Assembly: GCF_918698115.1 (NCBI RefSeq)
Contig: NZ_CAKKLV010000004.1
Location: forward strand, 1 to 64,000
Length of the DNA: 64,000 bases
Origin: Peribacillus sp. Bi96
GTDB taxonomy: Bacteria; Bacillota; Bacilli; Bacillales; DSM-1321
Reading direction: 5' to 3'
In this document: positions 25,806 to 34,484 of the stretch, one piece after another
Numbering within the stretch: position 1 is the stretch's first letter
Layout of the letters: each line of letters starts with the position of its first letter
Made by a program: the position numbers and the translations under genes
Notes under the pieces: generated by a model
What the model saw: the letters and a program-made list of their open reading frames with translations, nothing else
What the model was told of the DNA's origin: nothing
Database searches by the model: none

Positions 25806-26642
25806 ATGACAAAAGTAAAATGGGGATTTATAGATTCTGGGTATTGTTCACCGGCTTTTAATATGGCGCTGGACGAGGCCCTTTTAAATTGGCAAAGCAA
25901 AGGGGAAATTCCGCCAATCATACGCTTTTACGGTTGGGATCCAGCGACATTGTCGATTGGTTATTTTCAAAAGGCAGAAGCGGAAATTGATTTGGAAGAG
26001 GTCAAAAGGCAGGGCCTTGGTTTTGTTCGCAGGCCAACTGGAGGACGAGCAGTACTGCACGAACATGAATTGACATATAGCGTAATCGTTCCAGAATCCT
26101 ATCCGGGAATGCCAACTACCGTTACTGAGGCATATCGGGTCATATCGGAAGGAATATTAATGGGGTTCAGGAACCTTGGATTGGATGCTTATTTTGCCGT
26201 GCCTCGAACCGAGCAGGAGAAAGCGGCTTTAAAAGCACCCAAATCATCCGTCTGCTTTGACGCTCCAAGCTGGTATGAACTGGTCGTTGAGGGTAGAAAG
26301 GTTGCTGGCAGTGCGCAAACCAGGCAAAAGGGCGTCATCCTTCAGCACGGGGCCATTTTACTTGATCTTGATGAGGAAAAGCTATTTAGCGTATTTAAAT
26401 TCTCGAATGACAGGGTTAAAGAAAGAATGCAAAAAAACTTAAGGAACAAAGCTGTGGCGATAAATGACATTGCCGGTAGAAAGATTTCCATCCCGGAAGC
26501 GAAAGCTGCTTTTGAAAAAGGTTTTGCCGATGGACTATCGATCGATTTAGAGCCATATGTCCTCACTGAACAGCAATTGTTGGAAGTGAAAGCCATTGCT
26601 GAAAGCAAATATGAAAGCGATGAATGGAATTTCATGAGATAG
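25806..26642 (+). CDS. lipM: octanoyltransferase LipM
   Basis: LipM moves octanoyl from acyl carrier protein onto GcvH in the Bacillus lipoate synthesis route. The catalytic cysteine is C150 in [12 protein letters not shown], and the lysine of GRKVAGSAQ is intact. Other lipoyl-transferase motifs are [11 protein letters not shown] and GFVR. Length is 278 aa. The ATG follows TGAGGGGTAAGG. The nearby gcv operon uses the lipoylated GcvH, which fits the context. It is transcribed alone, before a structured gap. Confidence 0.95.
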   Translation: MTKVKWGFIDSGYCSPAFNMALDEALLNWQSKGEIPPIIRFYGWDPATLSIGYFQKAEAEIDLEEVKRQGLGFVRRPTGGRAVLHEHELTYSVIVPESYPGMPTTVTEAYRVISEGILMGFRNLGLDAYFAVPRTEQEKAALKAPKSSVCFDAPSWYELVVEGRKVAGSAQTRQKGVILQHGAILLDLDEEKLFSVFKFSNDRVKERMQKNLRNKAVAINDIAGRKISIPEAKAAFEKGFADGLSIDLEPYVLTEQQLLEVKAIAESKYESDEWNFMR

Positions 26643-26674
26643 AAAAAGCAGAGTGATTAGAATGGAAAATAAAA

Positions 26675-26780
26675 AATTTTTCAGATTTGTTTGACCAATA
26701 AGCTATTCCTTGCAGGGATAAGCCCTAAAAGGGATGGGGAAAAAGCAAGGTCCAAATTAGTTGAAATCTGATGAAAAATT
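26675..26780 (+). ncRNA. candidate structured RNA between lipM and nrdJ
   Basis: AATTTTTCAGATTT (26675-26688) pairs with AAATCT (26764-26769) plus GAAAAATT (26773-26780), leaving a 3-base bulge: a 14-bp closing stem. Inside, CCTTGC (26708-26713) pairs with GCAAGG (26745-26750), enclosing a purine-rich loop (AGGGATAAGCCCTAAAAGGG). There is no T-run after the closing stem. I recognise no riboswitch family. It may be a 5' leader element of nrdJ or a lipM 3' structure. Confidence 0.4.
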
Positions 26781-26863
26781 ATTGTAAATCGACATTTTCC
26801 TCCCTTTTGCTAACTATATTAATTGATTTATCGTTTGACAAAATTAAAAGTTATTCAACTCAA

Positions 26864-26912
26864 ACACAATATATAGTGGTTTAAATATTTAAAGTGACAC
26901 TATATGTTGATT
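26864..26912 (+). promoter_or_regulatory. pair of NrdR-box-like sites upstream of nrdJ
   Basis: ACACAATATATAGTGG (26864-26879) and ACACTATATGTTGATT (26897-26912) resemble the NrdR box (ACAC-x-ATAT-rich-GTGT), and start 33 bases apart, about three helical turns. NrdR represses ribonucleotide reductase genes across bacteria, so this location is apt. The boxes lie about 120-170 bases before nrdJ. Confidence 0.7.
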
Positions 26913-27030
26913 TTTGAGTTTCGCTATGATAAATTTAGGATACTTGTTAAGCGAAACGGACATGTAAGGCTACATATAGATTTTTGCGGCGGCAAGAACG
27001 GATCTTGAAACATATAAAGGAGAGGGAATT

Positions 27031-29601
27031 ATGTCGGTTGTAATAAAAGAAGCTTTAAAGGTTGATCTAGAAAGGTTGAATAAGGATATTTCTTTATTTC
27101 CCCAGGTACACCCTGTAACGGCTGATATGAAAATGACGCATAAGGGAGTGTCCCGTCTAGTCATGCTTGACCGCTATTCTTTTAAGGATACTGAAAAAGT
27201 CACGCTCTCGGCAGGAGATTTCGTCGTGTTGACGATTAAGGAAGATCCGAAATTCCCGGCACGGGGTCTCGGTTACATCGTTGAAATAGATTGGGAAACG
27301 AAAAAAGCCAAGGTATTGGTGGATGATGAATTCCGTGGTGTATTGGATAATCCGGAAGAAGTGGAGACGGGGATTATAAACCGCCCGTTGGATATTATCG
27401 AAAAGCCGCTTGAAATATACTATGAACAAATTGCGAAACGTAATGCAACCGGATTGGCTTCAGTTGAAACAACGGAAGAAAAAAGAACGGAATGGTTCAA
27501 TAAATTCTATGAAGAATTAAAGAACCTTAATTTTGTCCCAGCAGGACGCGTATTATATGGGGCAGGTTCCAATACGGATGTTACTTATTTCAACTGCTAT
27601 GTGATGCCATTCGTACCGGATTCACGTGAAGGGATTTCCGAACATAGGAAACAAGTGATGGAAATCATGAGCCGCGGCGGCGGAGTGGGTACGAACGGAT
27701 CGACACTGCGTCCAAGAAACACGCTGGCTAAAGGGGTTAATGGAAAATCCTCGGGTTCAGTATCATGGCTTGATGATATTGCGAAATTGACGCATCTTGT
27801 TGAACAGGGCGGAAGCAGACGCGGTGCGCAAATGATCATGCTTGCTGATTGGCATCCGGATATTGCAGAATTCATCATTTCCAAAATGCAAAATCCCAGG
27901 ATTCTGCGTTACCTAGTGGAAAACACTAGAGATGAAGCCATCAAGAAATATGCGATGGATAAATTGAAATTCACGCCGCATACCGAACAGGAATCGGCTA
28001 TGTATCAAGGAATCATCAATTATAAAGAGATTCCCGGTCTAGGTGGATTTAGCGAGAAAATCATTAAGGATGCAGAAGAAAAGGTACGTACTGGCGGAAC
28101 GTACAGTGTCCATAATCCAGATTTTCTTACAGGTGCCAATATCTCGATTTGCTTGACCAAGGAATTTATGGAAGCAGCAGAACAAGATGCAGAATACGAA
28201 TTGCGTTTTCCTGATGTTGAAAGCTATAATGCCGAAGAAATGGCTACTTATAATGAAGAATGGCATAAAGTCGGTGATGTTCGCGAATGGGAGAAGATGG
28301 GTCACAAAGTCCGTGTTTACCGTAAAATCCGAGCTAAAGAGCTTTGGAACTTAATAAACATTTGTGCGACATATTCTGCAGAACCTGGTATTTTCTTTAT
28401 CGATAATGCTAATGAAATGACTAACGCTAAAGCATATGGTCAACAGGTCGTAGCTACGAACCCATGTGGTGAACAGCCATTGGCTCCATATTCAGTATGT
28501 AACCTTGCTGCTGTCAATTTAGCGGAAATGGCTGATAAAGACAACAAAACGGTTGATTTCGAGAAGCTTAAAGTTACCGTTGAAGTCGGTGTGCGGATGC
28601 AGGACAATGTCATTGACGCAACTCCTTACTTCTTGGATGAAAACAAAAAACAGGCTCTTGGCGAGCGCCGGGTTGGACTTGGTGTAATGGGTCTGCATGA
28701 CCTGTTAATTTACTGTGAAACGGAATACGGATCTGAAGAAGGAAATATGCTGGTTGACAAGGTGTTTGAAACGATTGCGACTACTGCTTACAGGGCTTCC
28801 GTGGAACTTGCTAAAGAAAAAGGCAGTTTCCCGTTCCTGATCGGGTCAACGGATAAAGAAACCGATGAGCTTAGAACACGCTTCACACAAACCGGATTTA
28901 TGGAAAAAATGCCGGAAGATATCAGGGAGAGTGTTGCTGCACACGGAATCCGCAACTCTCATTTATTGACTGTTGCTCCTACAGGAAGCACAGGAACGAT
29001 GGTTGGGGTATCAACAGGTCTTGAGCCATATTTCTCCTTCACGTATTTCCGCAGCGGACGACTTGGTAAATTCATTGAAGTTAAGGCTGACATTGTACAG
29101 GAATATTTGGACCGTCATCCAGAAGCAGATACAAAAGAGCTTCCAAAATGGTTCATTTCCGCAATGGAATTAGCGCCTGAAGCACATGCTGATGTTCAGT
29201 GCATCATTCAACGCTGGATTGACAGCTCGATCAGTAAAACGGTCAATGCTCCTAAAGGATATACTGTTGAACAAGTTGAAAAAGTATATGAACGTCTATA
29301 TAAAGGCGGAGCAAAAGGTGGTACGGTGTATGTGGATGGCAGCCGTGACAGTCAGGTTCTTACGCTCAAAGCGGAAGAAAACCAAATGGACGAGCAGCTT
29401 GAAATGGACGAATTGAATGATGTGGAAGTTAAGAAAAAAGTCGTATTGGTCGATACGATAAATGAACTGCGTTCGACGAATGTTACAATTGGATCGGAAG
29501 TAGGCAACACGTGTCCAGTCTGCCGTAAAGGCGAAGTACAGGAAATGGGCGGATGTAACACTTGCACGAATTGTGGAGCACAATTAAAGTGCGGGCTATA
29601 A
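27031..29601 (+). CDS. nrdJ: adenosylcobalamin-dependent (class II) ribonucleotide reductase
   Basis: NrdJ reduces ribonucleotides to deoxyribonucleotides using adenosylcobalamin as radical source, without needing oxygen. Active-site motifs are present: FNCYVMPF, CATYSAEPGIFFID, NPCGEQPLAPYSVCNLAAVNLA and the LTVAPTGSTGTM phosphate loop. The C-terminal tail is cysteine-rich (CPVCRKGEV, CNTCTNCGAQLKCG), as in the zinc-bearing and reducing tail of class II enzymes. The length is 856 aa. GGAGAGGGA precedes the ATG. B. subtilis has no such gene at this locus. Upstream NrdR-like boxes suggest the standard repressor control. Confidence 0.93.
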   Translation: MSVVIKEALKVDLERLNKDISLFPQVHPVTADMKMTHKGVSRLVMLDRYSFKDTEKVTLSAGDFVVLTIKEDPKFPARGLGYIVEIDWETKKAKVLVDDEFRGVLDNPEEVETGIINRPLDIIEKPLEIYYEQIAKRNATGLASVETTEEKRTEWFNKFYEELKNLNFVPAGRVLYGAGSNTDVTYFNCYVMPFVPDSREGISEHRKQVMEIMSRGGGVGTNGSTLRPRNTLAKGVNGKSSGSVSWLDDIAKLTHLVEQGGSRRGAQMIMLADWHPDIAEFIISKMQNPRILRYLVENTRDEAIKKYAMDKLKFTPHTEQESAMYQGIINYKEIPGLGGFSEKIIKDAEEKVRTGGTYSVHNPDFLTGANISICLTKEFMEAAEQDAEYELRFPDVESYNAEEMATYNEEWHKVGDVREWEKMGHKVRVYRKIRAKELWNLINICATYSAEPGIFFIDNANEMTNAKAYGQQVVATNPCGEQPLAPYSVCNLAAVNLAEMADKDNKTVDFEKLKVTVEVGVRMQDNVIDATPYFLDENKKQALGERRVGLGVMGLHDLLIYCETEYGSEEGNMLVDKVFETIATTAYRASVELAKEKGSFPFLIGSTDKETDELRTRFTQTGFMEKMPEDIRESVAAHGIRNSHLLTVAPTGSTGTMVGVSTGLEPYFSFTYFRSGRLGKFIEVKADIVQEYLDRHPEADTKELPKWFISAMELAPEAHADVQCIIQRWIDSSISKTVNAPKGYTVEQVEKVYERLYKGGAKGGTVYVDGSRDSQVLTLKAEENQMDEQLEMDELNDVEVKKKVVLVDTINELRSTNVTIGSEVGNTCPVCRKGEVQEMGGCNTCTNCGAQLKCGL

Positions 29602-29701
29602 ACTGAAAGAACAAAGGTCGTTAAGTGCGCTGGAAAGTTAATCTTAACGGGGTTATATAAAAAATCAAAAGTTCAAGCAAGACAAAAAGTATAGGTAATG
29701 A

Positions 29702-29735
29702 AGAGAAGACCGAATCCTAGGATTCGGTCTTCTCT
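29702..29735. other. 17-bp perfect palindrome between nrdJ and the small ORF
   Basis: AGAGAAGACCGAATCCT (29702-29718) meets AGGATTCGGTCTTCTCT (29719-29735) with no spacer. T-runs are short on both sides. It probably acts as a bidirectional terminator for nrdJ and the convergent small gene; a two-fold protein site is an alternative. Confidence 0.65.
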
Positions 29736-29744
29736 TTGCATTAC

Positions 29745-29930
29745 TCAACCATTTTCATTTTGCTGGGCTATTTCCTTTTCGGCTAAGTATTGGTTCCCAT
29801 CTTTCAATACGGAAAATTTATCGACAGAGTCTCCAGGGATATTCCTCGGATTTGGATATTTATTATCGGTTTGGACGGTCATTACTTGTTTTCCCATACC
29901 ATTTGTCAAGAATTCTTGTTTATTAGCCAT
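29745..29930 (-). CDS. small hydrophilic protein of unknown function
   Basis: This 61-aa ORF (MANKQEFLTNGMGKQVMTVQ and a polar remainder ending AQQNENG) has an excellent AAGGAG site seven bases before its ATG. The protein is rich in asparagine, glutamine, lysine and aspartate, with no cysteine, membrane segment or known motif. It lies between nrdJ and splB on the opposite strand and faces the palindrome at 29702-29735. The composition and the neighbouring splB are compatible with a small spore protein, but that is a guess. Confidence 0.65.
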   Translation of the reverse strand: MANKQEFLTNGMGKQVMTVQTDNKYPNPRNIPGDSVDKFSVLKDGNQYLAEKEIAQQNENG

Positions 29931-30066
29931 TTTGCATCTCCTTCATTTGATTTTCCCAATTAAAAACAATCATGAGGATAACAGAATAAAGAAAAACTAT
30001 CCTTATTGATTAGATTGTCTAGTTTGATTGAAAATATGACAAATCCACAAAAGAATGGAGAACAAA

Positions 30067-31092
30067 ATGAAGCCTTTTATCCCACAGTTAGTATATATCG
30101 AGCCTAGGGCATTGGATTACCCGCTTGGACGGGAATTGAAAAAGAAATTCGAGGATATGAATATTGAAATCCGTGAAACCACATCACATAATCAAATTAG
30201 GGATCTTCCTGGAGAAAATGATTTACAAAAATATCGTGTCGCCAAGTCGACTCTTGTGGTCGGGATCAGAAAAACATTGAAATTCGATTCATCTAAGCCC
30301 TCTGCTGAATATGCCATCCCGTTGGCTACTGGTTGTATGGGGCATTGTCACTATTGTTATTTACAGACAACACTTGGGTCAAAACCATATATTAGGACAT
30401 ATGTGAATCTTGATGAGATTTTCGAGGCAGCCGAAAAATATATTAATGAGAGAAAGCCTGAAATTACCCGTTTTGAAGCAGCCTGTACATCCGATATCGT
30501 CGGAATTGACCATTTGACACATTCATTAAAAAGGGCTATCGAATATTTTGGGAAAAGTGAATATGGAGTTCTCAGGTTCGTAACGAAATTTCATCATGTC
30601 GATCACCTTTTGGATGCTGAACATAATGGAAAAACAAGATTTCGGTTCAGTATAAATTCACGTTACGTGATAAAGAATTTCGAGCCCGGCACTTCGAGCT
30701 TTGAGGAAAGAATGGAAGCGGCGCGTAAAGTGGCAGGCGCCGGATATCCCTTAGGTTTTATCGTAGCTCCAATTTATCGTCATGAAGAATGGAAGGCAGG
30801 CTACCATGAATTATTCGAACGGTTAAGTGATTCATTAAAAGGGGTGGATATTCCGGATTTGACTTTTGAACTAATCCAGCATCGGTTCACTGGTCCAGCA
30901 AAAAAAGTGATTCAAAAAAACTATCCGAAAACAAAACTGGAACTGGATGAAACGAAGCGTAAATATAAATGGGGCCGATATGGAATTGGTAAATATGTTT
31001 ATCAAACCGAAGAAGCCGCAGAACTGGAAACGACCATTCGAGGGTATATAGCGGAATTTTTCCCTAAAGCGGATATTCAGTATTTTACCTGA
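30067..31092 (+). CDS. splB: spore photoproduct lyase
   Basis: SplB is a radical-SAM enzyme that repairs spore photoproduct in DNA during germination. The iron-sulfur cysteines lie in CMGHCHYC (90, 94 and 97), and the hydrogen-donor cysteine is C140 in EAACTSDIVG. The GRYGIGKYVYQ C-terminal segment is conserved. The start at 30067 has GGAGA at good spacing and matches the family N-terminus (MKPFIPQLVYIEPRALDYP); ATG 30055 would add four residues. Length is 341 aa. The partner splA is not adjacent. Expression is probably forespore-specific, by analogy. Confidence 0.95.
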   Translation: MKPFIPQLVYIEPRALDYPLGRELKKKFEDMNIEIRETTSHNQIRDLPGENDLQKYRVAKSTLVVGIRKTLKFDSSKPSAEYAIPLATGCMGHCHYCYLQTTLGSKPYIRTYVNLDEIFEAAEKYINERKPEITRFEAACTSDIVGIDHLTHSLKRAIEYFGKSEYGVLRFVTKFHHVDHLLDAEHNGKTRFRFSINSRYVIKNFEPGTSSFEERMEAARKVAGAGYPLGFIVAPIYRHEEWKAGYHELFERLSDSLKGVDIPDLTFELIQHRFTGPAKKVIQKNYPKTKLELDETKRKYKWGRYGIGKYVYQTEEAAELETTIRGYIAEFFPKADIQYFT

Positions 31093-31175
31093 TGAAGGGA
31101 ATTTCTATATAAAACTGTCATAAATCGCTCTAATCCTGCTTAGAAATGTAAAGACCGGATTAGGGGAGGGCAGCT

Positions 31176-32057
31176 ATGATTATTGACGGCGTTTTTTCCG
31201 GAGGCGGGATTAAAGCCTATGGTTTAGTGGGGGGCCTGCAGGAATTAGAGGAACGGGGTTTTGTATTCCATAGGACAGCGGGTACAAGTGCAGGATCCAT
31301 CATTGCCGCTTTCGTAGCCGCAGGATACACGGGTAAAGAAATGGAAGAGGTTTTTTTTGATATAGATTTAAGCAGCCTGTTGGATAAAAGGCGTGGTCTT
31401 TTACCTATCCCGCTTGCCAAATGGCTCCTTGTATACTGGAAACTAGGCCTCTATAAAGGGGATGCTTTGGAAGCATGGATTGCCGGGAAGCTTTCCGAAA
31501 GGAATGTAGTCACTTTTAAGGATATCCGACCGAATTCCCTCCGTATCATAACCTCTGATATTACGAATGGTAAATTGGTGGTACTTCCTGATGATTTACC
31601 GAACTATGGAATTGATCCGATCACGTTTCCAGTCGCCAAGGCAGTAAGGATGAGTTGCAGCATTCCTTATTTCTTTGAGCCCGTAAAGCTTGATGTTGGG
31701 AAAAGCACATTCCTTTTCGTTGATGGCGGTGTGTTAAGTAATTTTCCAATGTGGTTATTCAATTCAGATCATGTAAGAAAGGAACGGCCAGTCATAGGGC
31801 TGCGCCTTAGTGTCGATGAGATATGGAAACCTCACGAGGTTGATAATGCGCTTGAATTGTTCTCCGCTCTATTCAAGACGATGAAAGACGCCCATGATGC
31901 ACGTTATATTTCCAAGAAACACGTACAGAATATTGTGTTTATCCCGATGAAGGGAATTTCAGCATTGGATTTCAATCTGAATGATGAAAAAAAGGGTGAA
32001 TTGATGAATCGGGGCAGAGAGCGTACGAAAGAATTCCTAAAGCATTGGACATATTGA
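31176..32057 (+). CDS. yqhO: patatin-like phospholipase (YqhO)
   Basis: This 293-aa protein is a patatin-fold lipid acyl hydrolase. The oxyanion loop GVFSGGGIKAYGLVGGL begins at residue 4, the nucleophile serine lies in GTSAGS, and the aspartate lies in FVDGGVLSNFP. All three catalytic elements are intact. GGGGAGG precedes the ATG. No signal peptide is present, so it probably acts inside the cell. It holds the B. subtilis yqhO position, though mntR is not next to it here. The substrate is not known. Confidence 0.92.
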   Translation: MIIDGVFSGGGIKAYGLVGGLQELEERGFVFHRTAGTSAGSIIAAFVAAGYTGKEMEEVFFDIDLSSLLDKRRGLLPIPLAKWLLVYWKLGLYKGDALEAWIAGKLSERNVVTFKDIRPNSLRIITSDITNGKLVVLPDDLPNYGIDPITFPVAKAVRMSCSIPYFFEPVKLDVGKSTFLFVDGGVLSNFPMWLFNSDHVRKERPVIGLRLSVDEIWKPHEVDNALELFSALFKTMKDAHDARYISKKHVQNIVFIPMKGISALDFNLNDEKKGELMNRGRERTKEFLKHWTY

Positions 32058-32063
32058 ATAAAA

Positions 32064-32108
32064 AGAAAAATCGGGCTCTTAAAAAGAAGCCCGATTTTTC
32101 TTTTTATT
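32064..32108. terminator. bidirectional terminator between yqhO and yqhP
   Basis: An AGAAAAATCGGGCT arm pairs with AGCCCGATTTTTCT. T-rich tracts lie on both sides. The minus-strand stem is also the last codons of yqhP. Confidence 0.85.
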
Positions 32109-32462
32109 CTTTTTCCCTTCGATGACAGTTAAGTGACTATCGCTTTTCTTTCTCACTTTAAATTTTTTTGATGTTTTTGCTGCTGAGAAGCTAGCCACAT
32201 TATCCTTTTTCGAAGTTCGGCTTTTTAGCCTTTTTTTCGATTGGAGGGCAGCCTTTCGGAATGCTTGCTGCTCTTTTTTTACTGGTTTTCCCTTTGTTAA
32301 TCCGGTATAAATCATATAAATAATCCCTGCGACAATGGCTATTATGAGAATGTTTCTAAAAAAGCCAATCGGGTCATTAAATAGTCGGCTCATTAGTCCG
32401 AGGACTCCGAGGGCGATGATTCCGTATATCATGAAAGATATGAAACGTTTCAACAAAGACAC
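32079..32462 (-). CDS. yqhP: YqhP/SA1362 family membrane protein
   Basis: This 127-aa protein has two membrane helices (about residues 8-25 and 35-55) and a long, very basic C-terminal tail (KKRLKSRTSKK, KVRKKSD, GKKNKKKNR). This matches the SA1362/YqhP family. An AGGAGGTG-type site precedes the ATG at 32462. It lies downstream of yqhQ and may be cotranscribed with it. The stop is inside the terminator stem. The tail may contact nucleic acid or membrane phosphates, which is inference. Confidence 0.85.
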   Translation of the reverse strand: MSLLKRFISFMIYGIIALGVLGLMSRLFNDPIGFFRNILIIAIVAGIIYMIYTGLTKGKPVKKEQQAFRKAALQSKKRLKSRTSKKDNVASFSAAKTSKKFKVRKKSDSHLTVIEGKKNKKKNRASF

Positions 32463-32589
32463 CTCCTTAAGAGCATCATAAGCATTTTTTGCTTATTTTA
32501 AACATTCTTCAAGTGAAATTTTTGAAAAAAACGAAGATCATTCCTTTAGGTAGTATATGCAATTTCATAATCAGAATGTGTATGATGTT

Positions 32590-33543
32590 TTACACAATTA
32601 CATCCGATTCTAAACCTTTTTCGGTGTTTTTTTCCATCCTTAACAATTCGCTGAAGGATGCCAATGCGACCTCGACTTGATCGTCGGAAGGAGCTTTGGT
32701 TGTCAATAACTGAAGCCAAAGGCCAGGATAGCCAAGGTAACGCAGAACAGGTATATCTCTAACTTTGTTGGTCAACTGCAATACCTCGAAGGCTATGCCG
32801 AGAACCACGGGGATAAGCAAAACGCGATCCACGACACGGAGCCATAATGGATCGGTCGGAACAAGCATGTAGACAAACATACCTACAATGACAGTAAATA
32901 AAATAAAGCTGCTGCCACAGCGATAATGAAGGCGTGAACTTGCCTGCACATTTGCTACGGTCAATTCTTTTCCGCTTTCAAAGCAATTGATCACCTTATG
33001 CTCAGCTCCGTGATATTGAAAGACCCGCTTGATCAAAGGTGTCATGGATACGACGTAAATGTATACGAGCAATAATAACAACTTGAACAAGCTTTCAATT
33101 AAAACCTGGGCCATATGGCCACTGAAAACGGGCCTTGTCAATTCGGCAAGAAAGACAGGAATCAAAGTGAAAAGCAACTTCCCAAATAGGAAGGAGAGAA
33201 CACCGATTACGGCAACTCCCAGCCATACGCTTAATTTAGATGATTCCTTTGTTTCTTTTTTCTCTTCGTCCTGCTTTTCCTCGTTTTCTTGTTCATACTG
33301 TTCAGTGGAAAAGTTTAAATGTTTCGAACCGGTAGCACTCGACTGAATCAGTGCTACGATTCCCCGTAGAAACGGGACTTTTTTCAAGCGGTTTACAGCA
33401 GGTTTCGATTCACGCGGTAAATGATAATAGACAATCGTTGAATCTTTGCGGCGGACCGCAGTGACTGTGTGATGCTTGCCGCCGAACATGACGCCTTCCA
33501 CAACAGCCTGCCCTCCATAAACGGGTTTTTGGACCTCAGACAT
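32590..33543 (-). CDS. yqhQ: YqhQ family (DUF1385) membrane protein
   Basis: YqhQ is a conserved DUF1385 membrane protein of 317 aa. The hallmark N-terminus VYGGQAVVEGVMFGGKHH and the YHGAEHKVINCFESGKELT motif are present, along with SSRLHYRCGSSF. Four to five membrane segments lie between residues 105 and 265. A GTTGGTG-like weak site precedes the ATG. It is placed between yqhP and yqhR as in B. subtilis. The molecular function is unknown; conserved His/Glu/Cys residues in the motifs suggest metal binding. Confidence 0.92.
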   Translation of the reverse strand: MSEVQKPVYGGQAVVEGVMFGGKHHTVTAVRRKDSTIVYYHLPRESKPAVNRLKKVPFLRGIVALIQSSATGSKHLNFSTEQYEQENEEKQDEEKKETKESSKLSVWLGVAVIGVLSFLFGKLLFTLIPVFLAELTRPVFSGHMAQVLIESLFKLLLLLVYIYVVSMTPLIKRVFQYHGAEHKVINCFESGKELTVANVQASSRLHYRCGSSFILFTVIVGMFVYMLVPTDPLWLRVVDRVLLIPVVLGIAFEVLQLTNKVRDIPVLRYLGYPGLWLQLLTTKAPSDDQVEVALASFSELLRMEKNTEKGLESDVIV

Positions 33544-33876
33544 TTCTACACCAACCTAATAGTTATTCACGTAGCTCTCTCATGGGTGCTAACATGTTTA
33601 TTATCAAGTATCACAAGGGCTAATGACGCGCTTCAAAATGAATCGCACTTTTATCCTTGCAAATACTTTATGAATGTTGAATCACAGGAAGGTAGCATTA
33701 TCCTGTGTACATTATAAACTTCAACAGAGGATGGATATTTTCCTCTGAAAAAAGCAGATTATTTATGATTTAATCATACAGAATAAATCATAAAACCTCT
33801 AGTGATTCTCCTCCTCAAGAATAAAAAAAATAGTTCTATTTAACAGAGGGCATACTATGTAGCGGAGGTGTTTGAT
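33544..33876. other. divergent gap with three stacked inverted repeats
   Basis: Between yqhQ and yqhR lie three inverted repeats: CACAGGA/TCCTGTG (33683-33707), CAGAGGA/TCCTCTG (33725-33747) and TTTATGATTTA/TAAATCATAAA (33762-33794). None has a T-run. The gap should contain the promoters of both genes, so these may be operators or leader structures. Confidence 0.45.
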
Positions 33877-34389
33877 ATGTCTTCTAATGAAAATGGACAA
33901 AATCAACAGGAAAATCAAAACGTGTTAATCTATGATGTATTAGCTATCGGTTTTGTTGGGGGGGCAGCAGCGAGTATAGCCGGAATAATCACGCATTATG
34001 TTAATTTTATGGATTTCAGCCCCAAATTCATCCTTACTTCTTGGTCGAATATGACCTGGATTGATCACTGGCTTGGTACGGTCATGACCATACTTGTGTT
34101 TGGAATGATATCCGTAGGTATTGCTTTAATATACTATGGTCTCTTTAAAAGGATGAAGAGTATTTTTTCAGGTATTATTTTTGGAGTGGTTTGCTGGGTT
34201 TTGCTGATATTTGTCTTAAAACCAATGTTCTCCGATTTGCCAACCGTTTCGAAAATGTCGTCAAATACAATTATAACCAGTATATGCATTTTTATTTTAT
34301 ATGGTCTTTTTGTAGGATATTCAATATCATACGACCACCAGGAATATATACGTCAAAAAAGCAAAGCCGAAAAGCAGTCGGAAAGCTGA
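33877..34389 (+). CDS. yqhR: YqhR family membrane protein
   Basis: This 170-aa protein has four membrane segments (near residues 23-44, 65-87, 97-118 and 135-155) with polar ends, matching YqhR. ATG 33877 is preceded by GCGGAGGTG at good spacing; an upstream GTG at 33868 overlaps that site. It lies between yqhQ and aroQ, as in B. subtilis. No enzymatic motif is present and no function is known. Confidence 0.85.
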   Translation: MSSNENGQNQQENQNVLIYDVLAIGFVGGAAASIAGIITHYVNFMDFSPKFILTSWSNMTWIDHWLGTVMTILVFGMISVGIALIYYGLFKRMKSIFSGIIFGVVCWVLLIFVLKPMFSDLPTVSKMSSNTIITSICIFILYGLFVGYSISYDHQEYIRQKSKAEKQSES

Positions 34390-34484
34390 ATGCTTCTTGG
34401 TTGTAAAAAAGTAGTAAGACAATTTGTAATTATGATAGAATGTTCATGGAAAGCATTCTTTTAATTATGAGCAGGTGTTTAGTG

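Noticed and set aside
26835..26840. TTGACA as the nrdJ -35 element
   Set aside because: The bases 17 positions downstream (about 26858-26863) do not resemble a -10 element, so no promoter was called.
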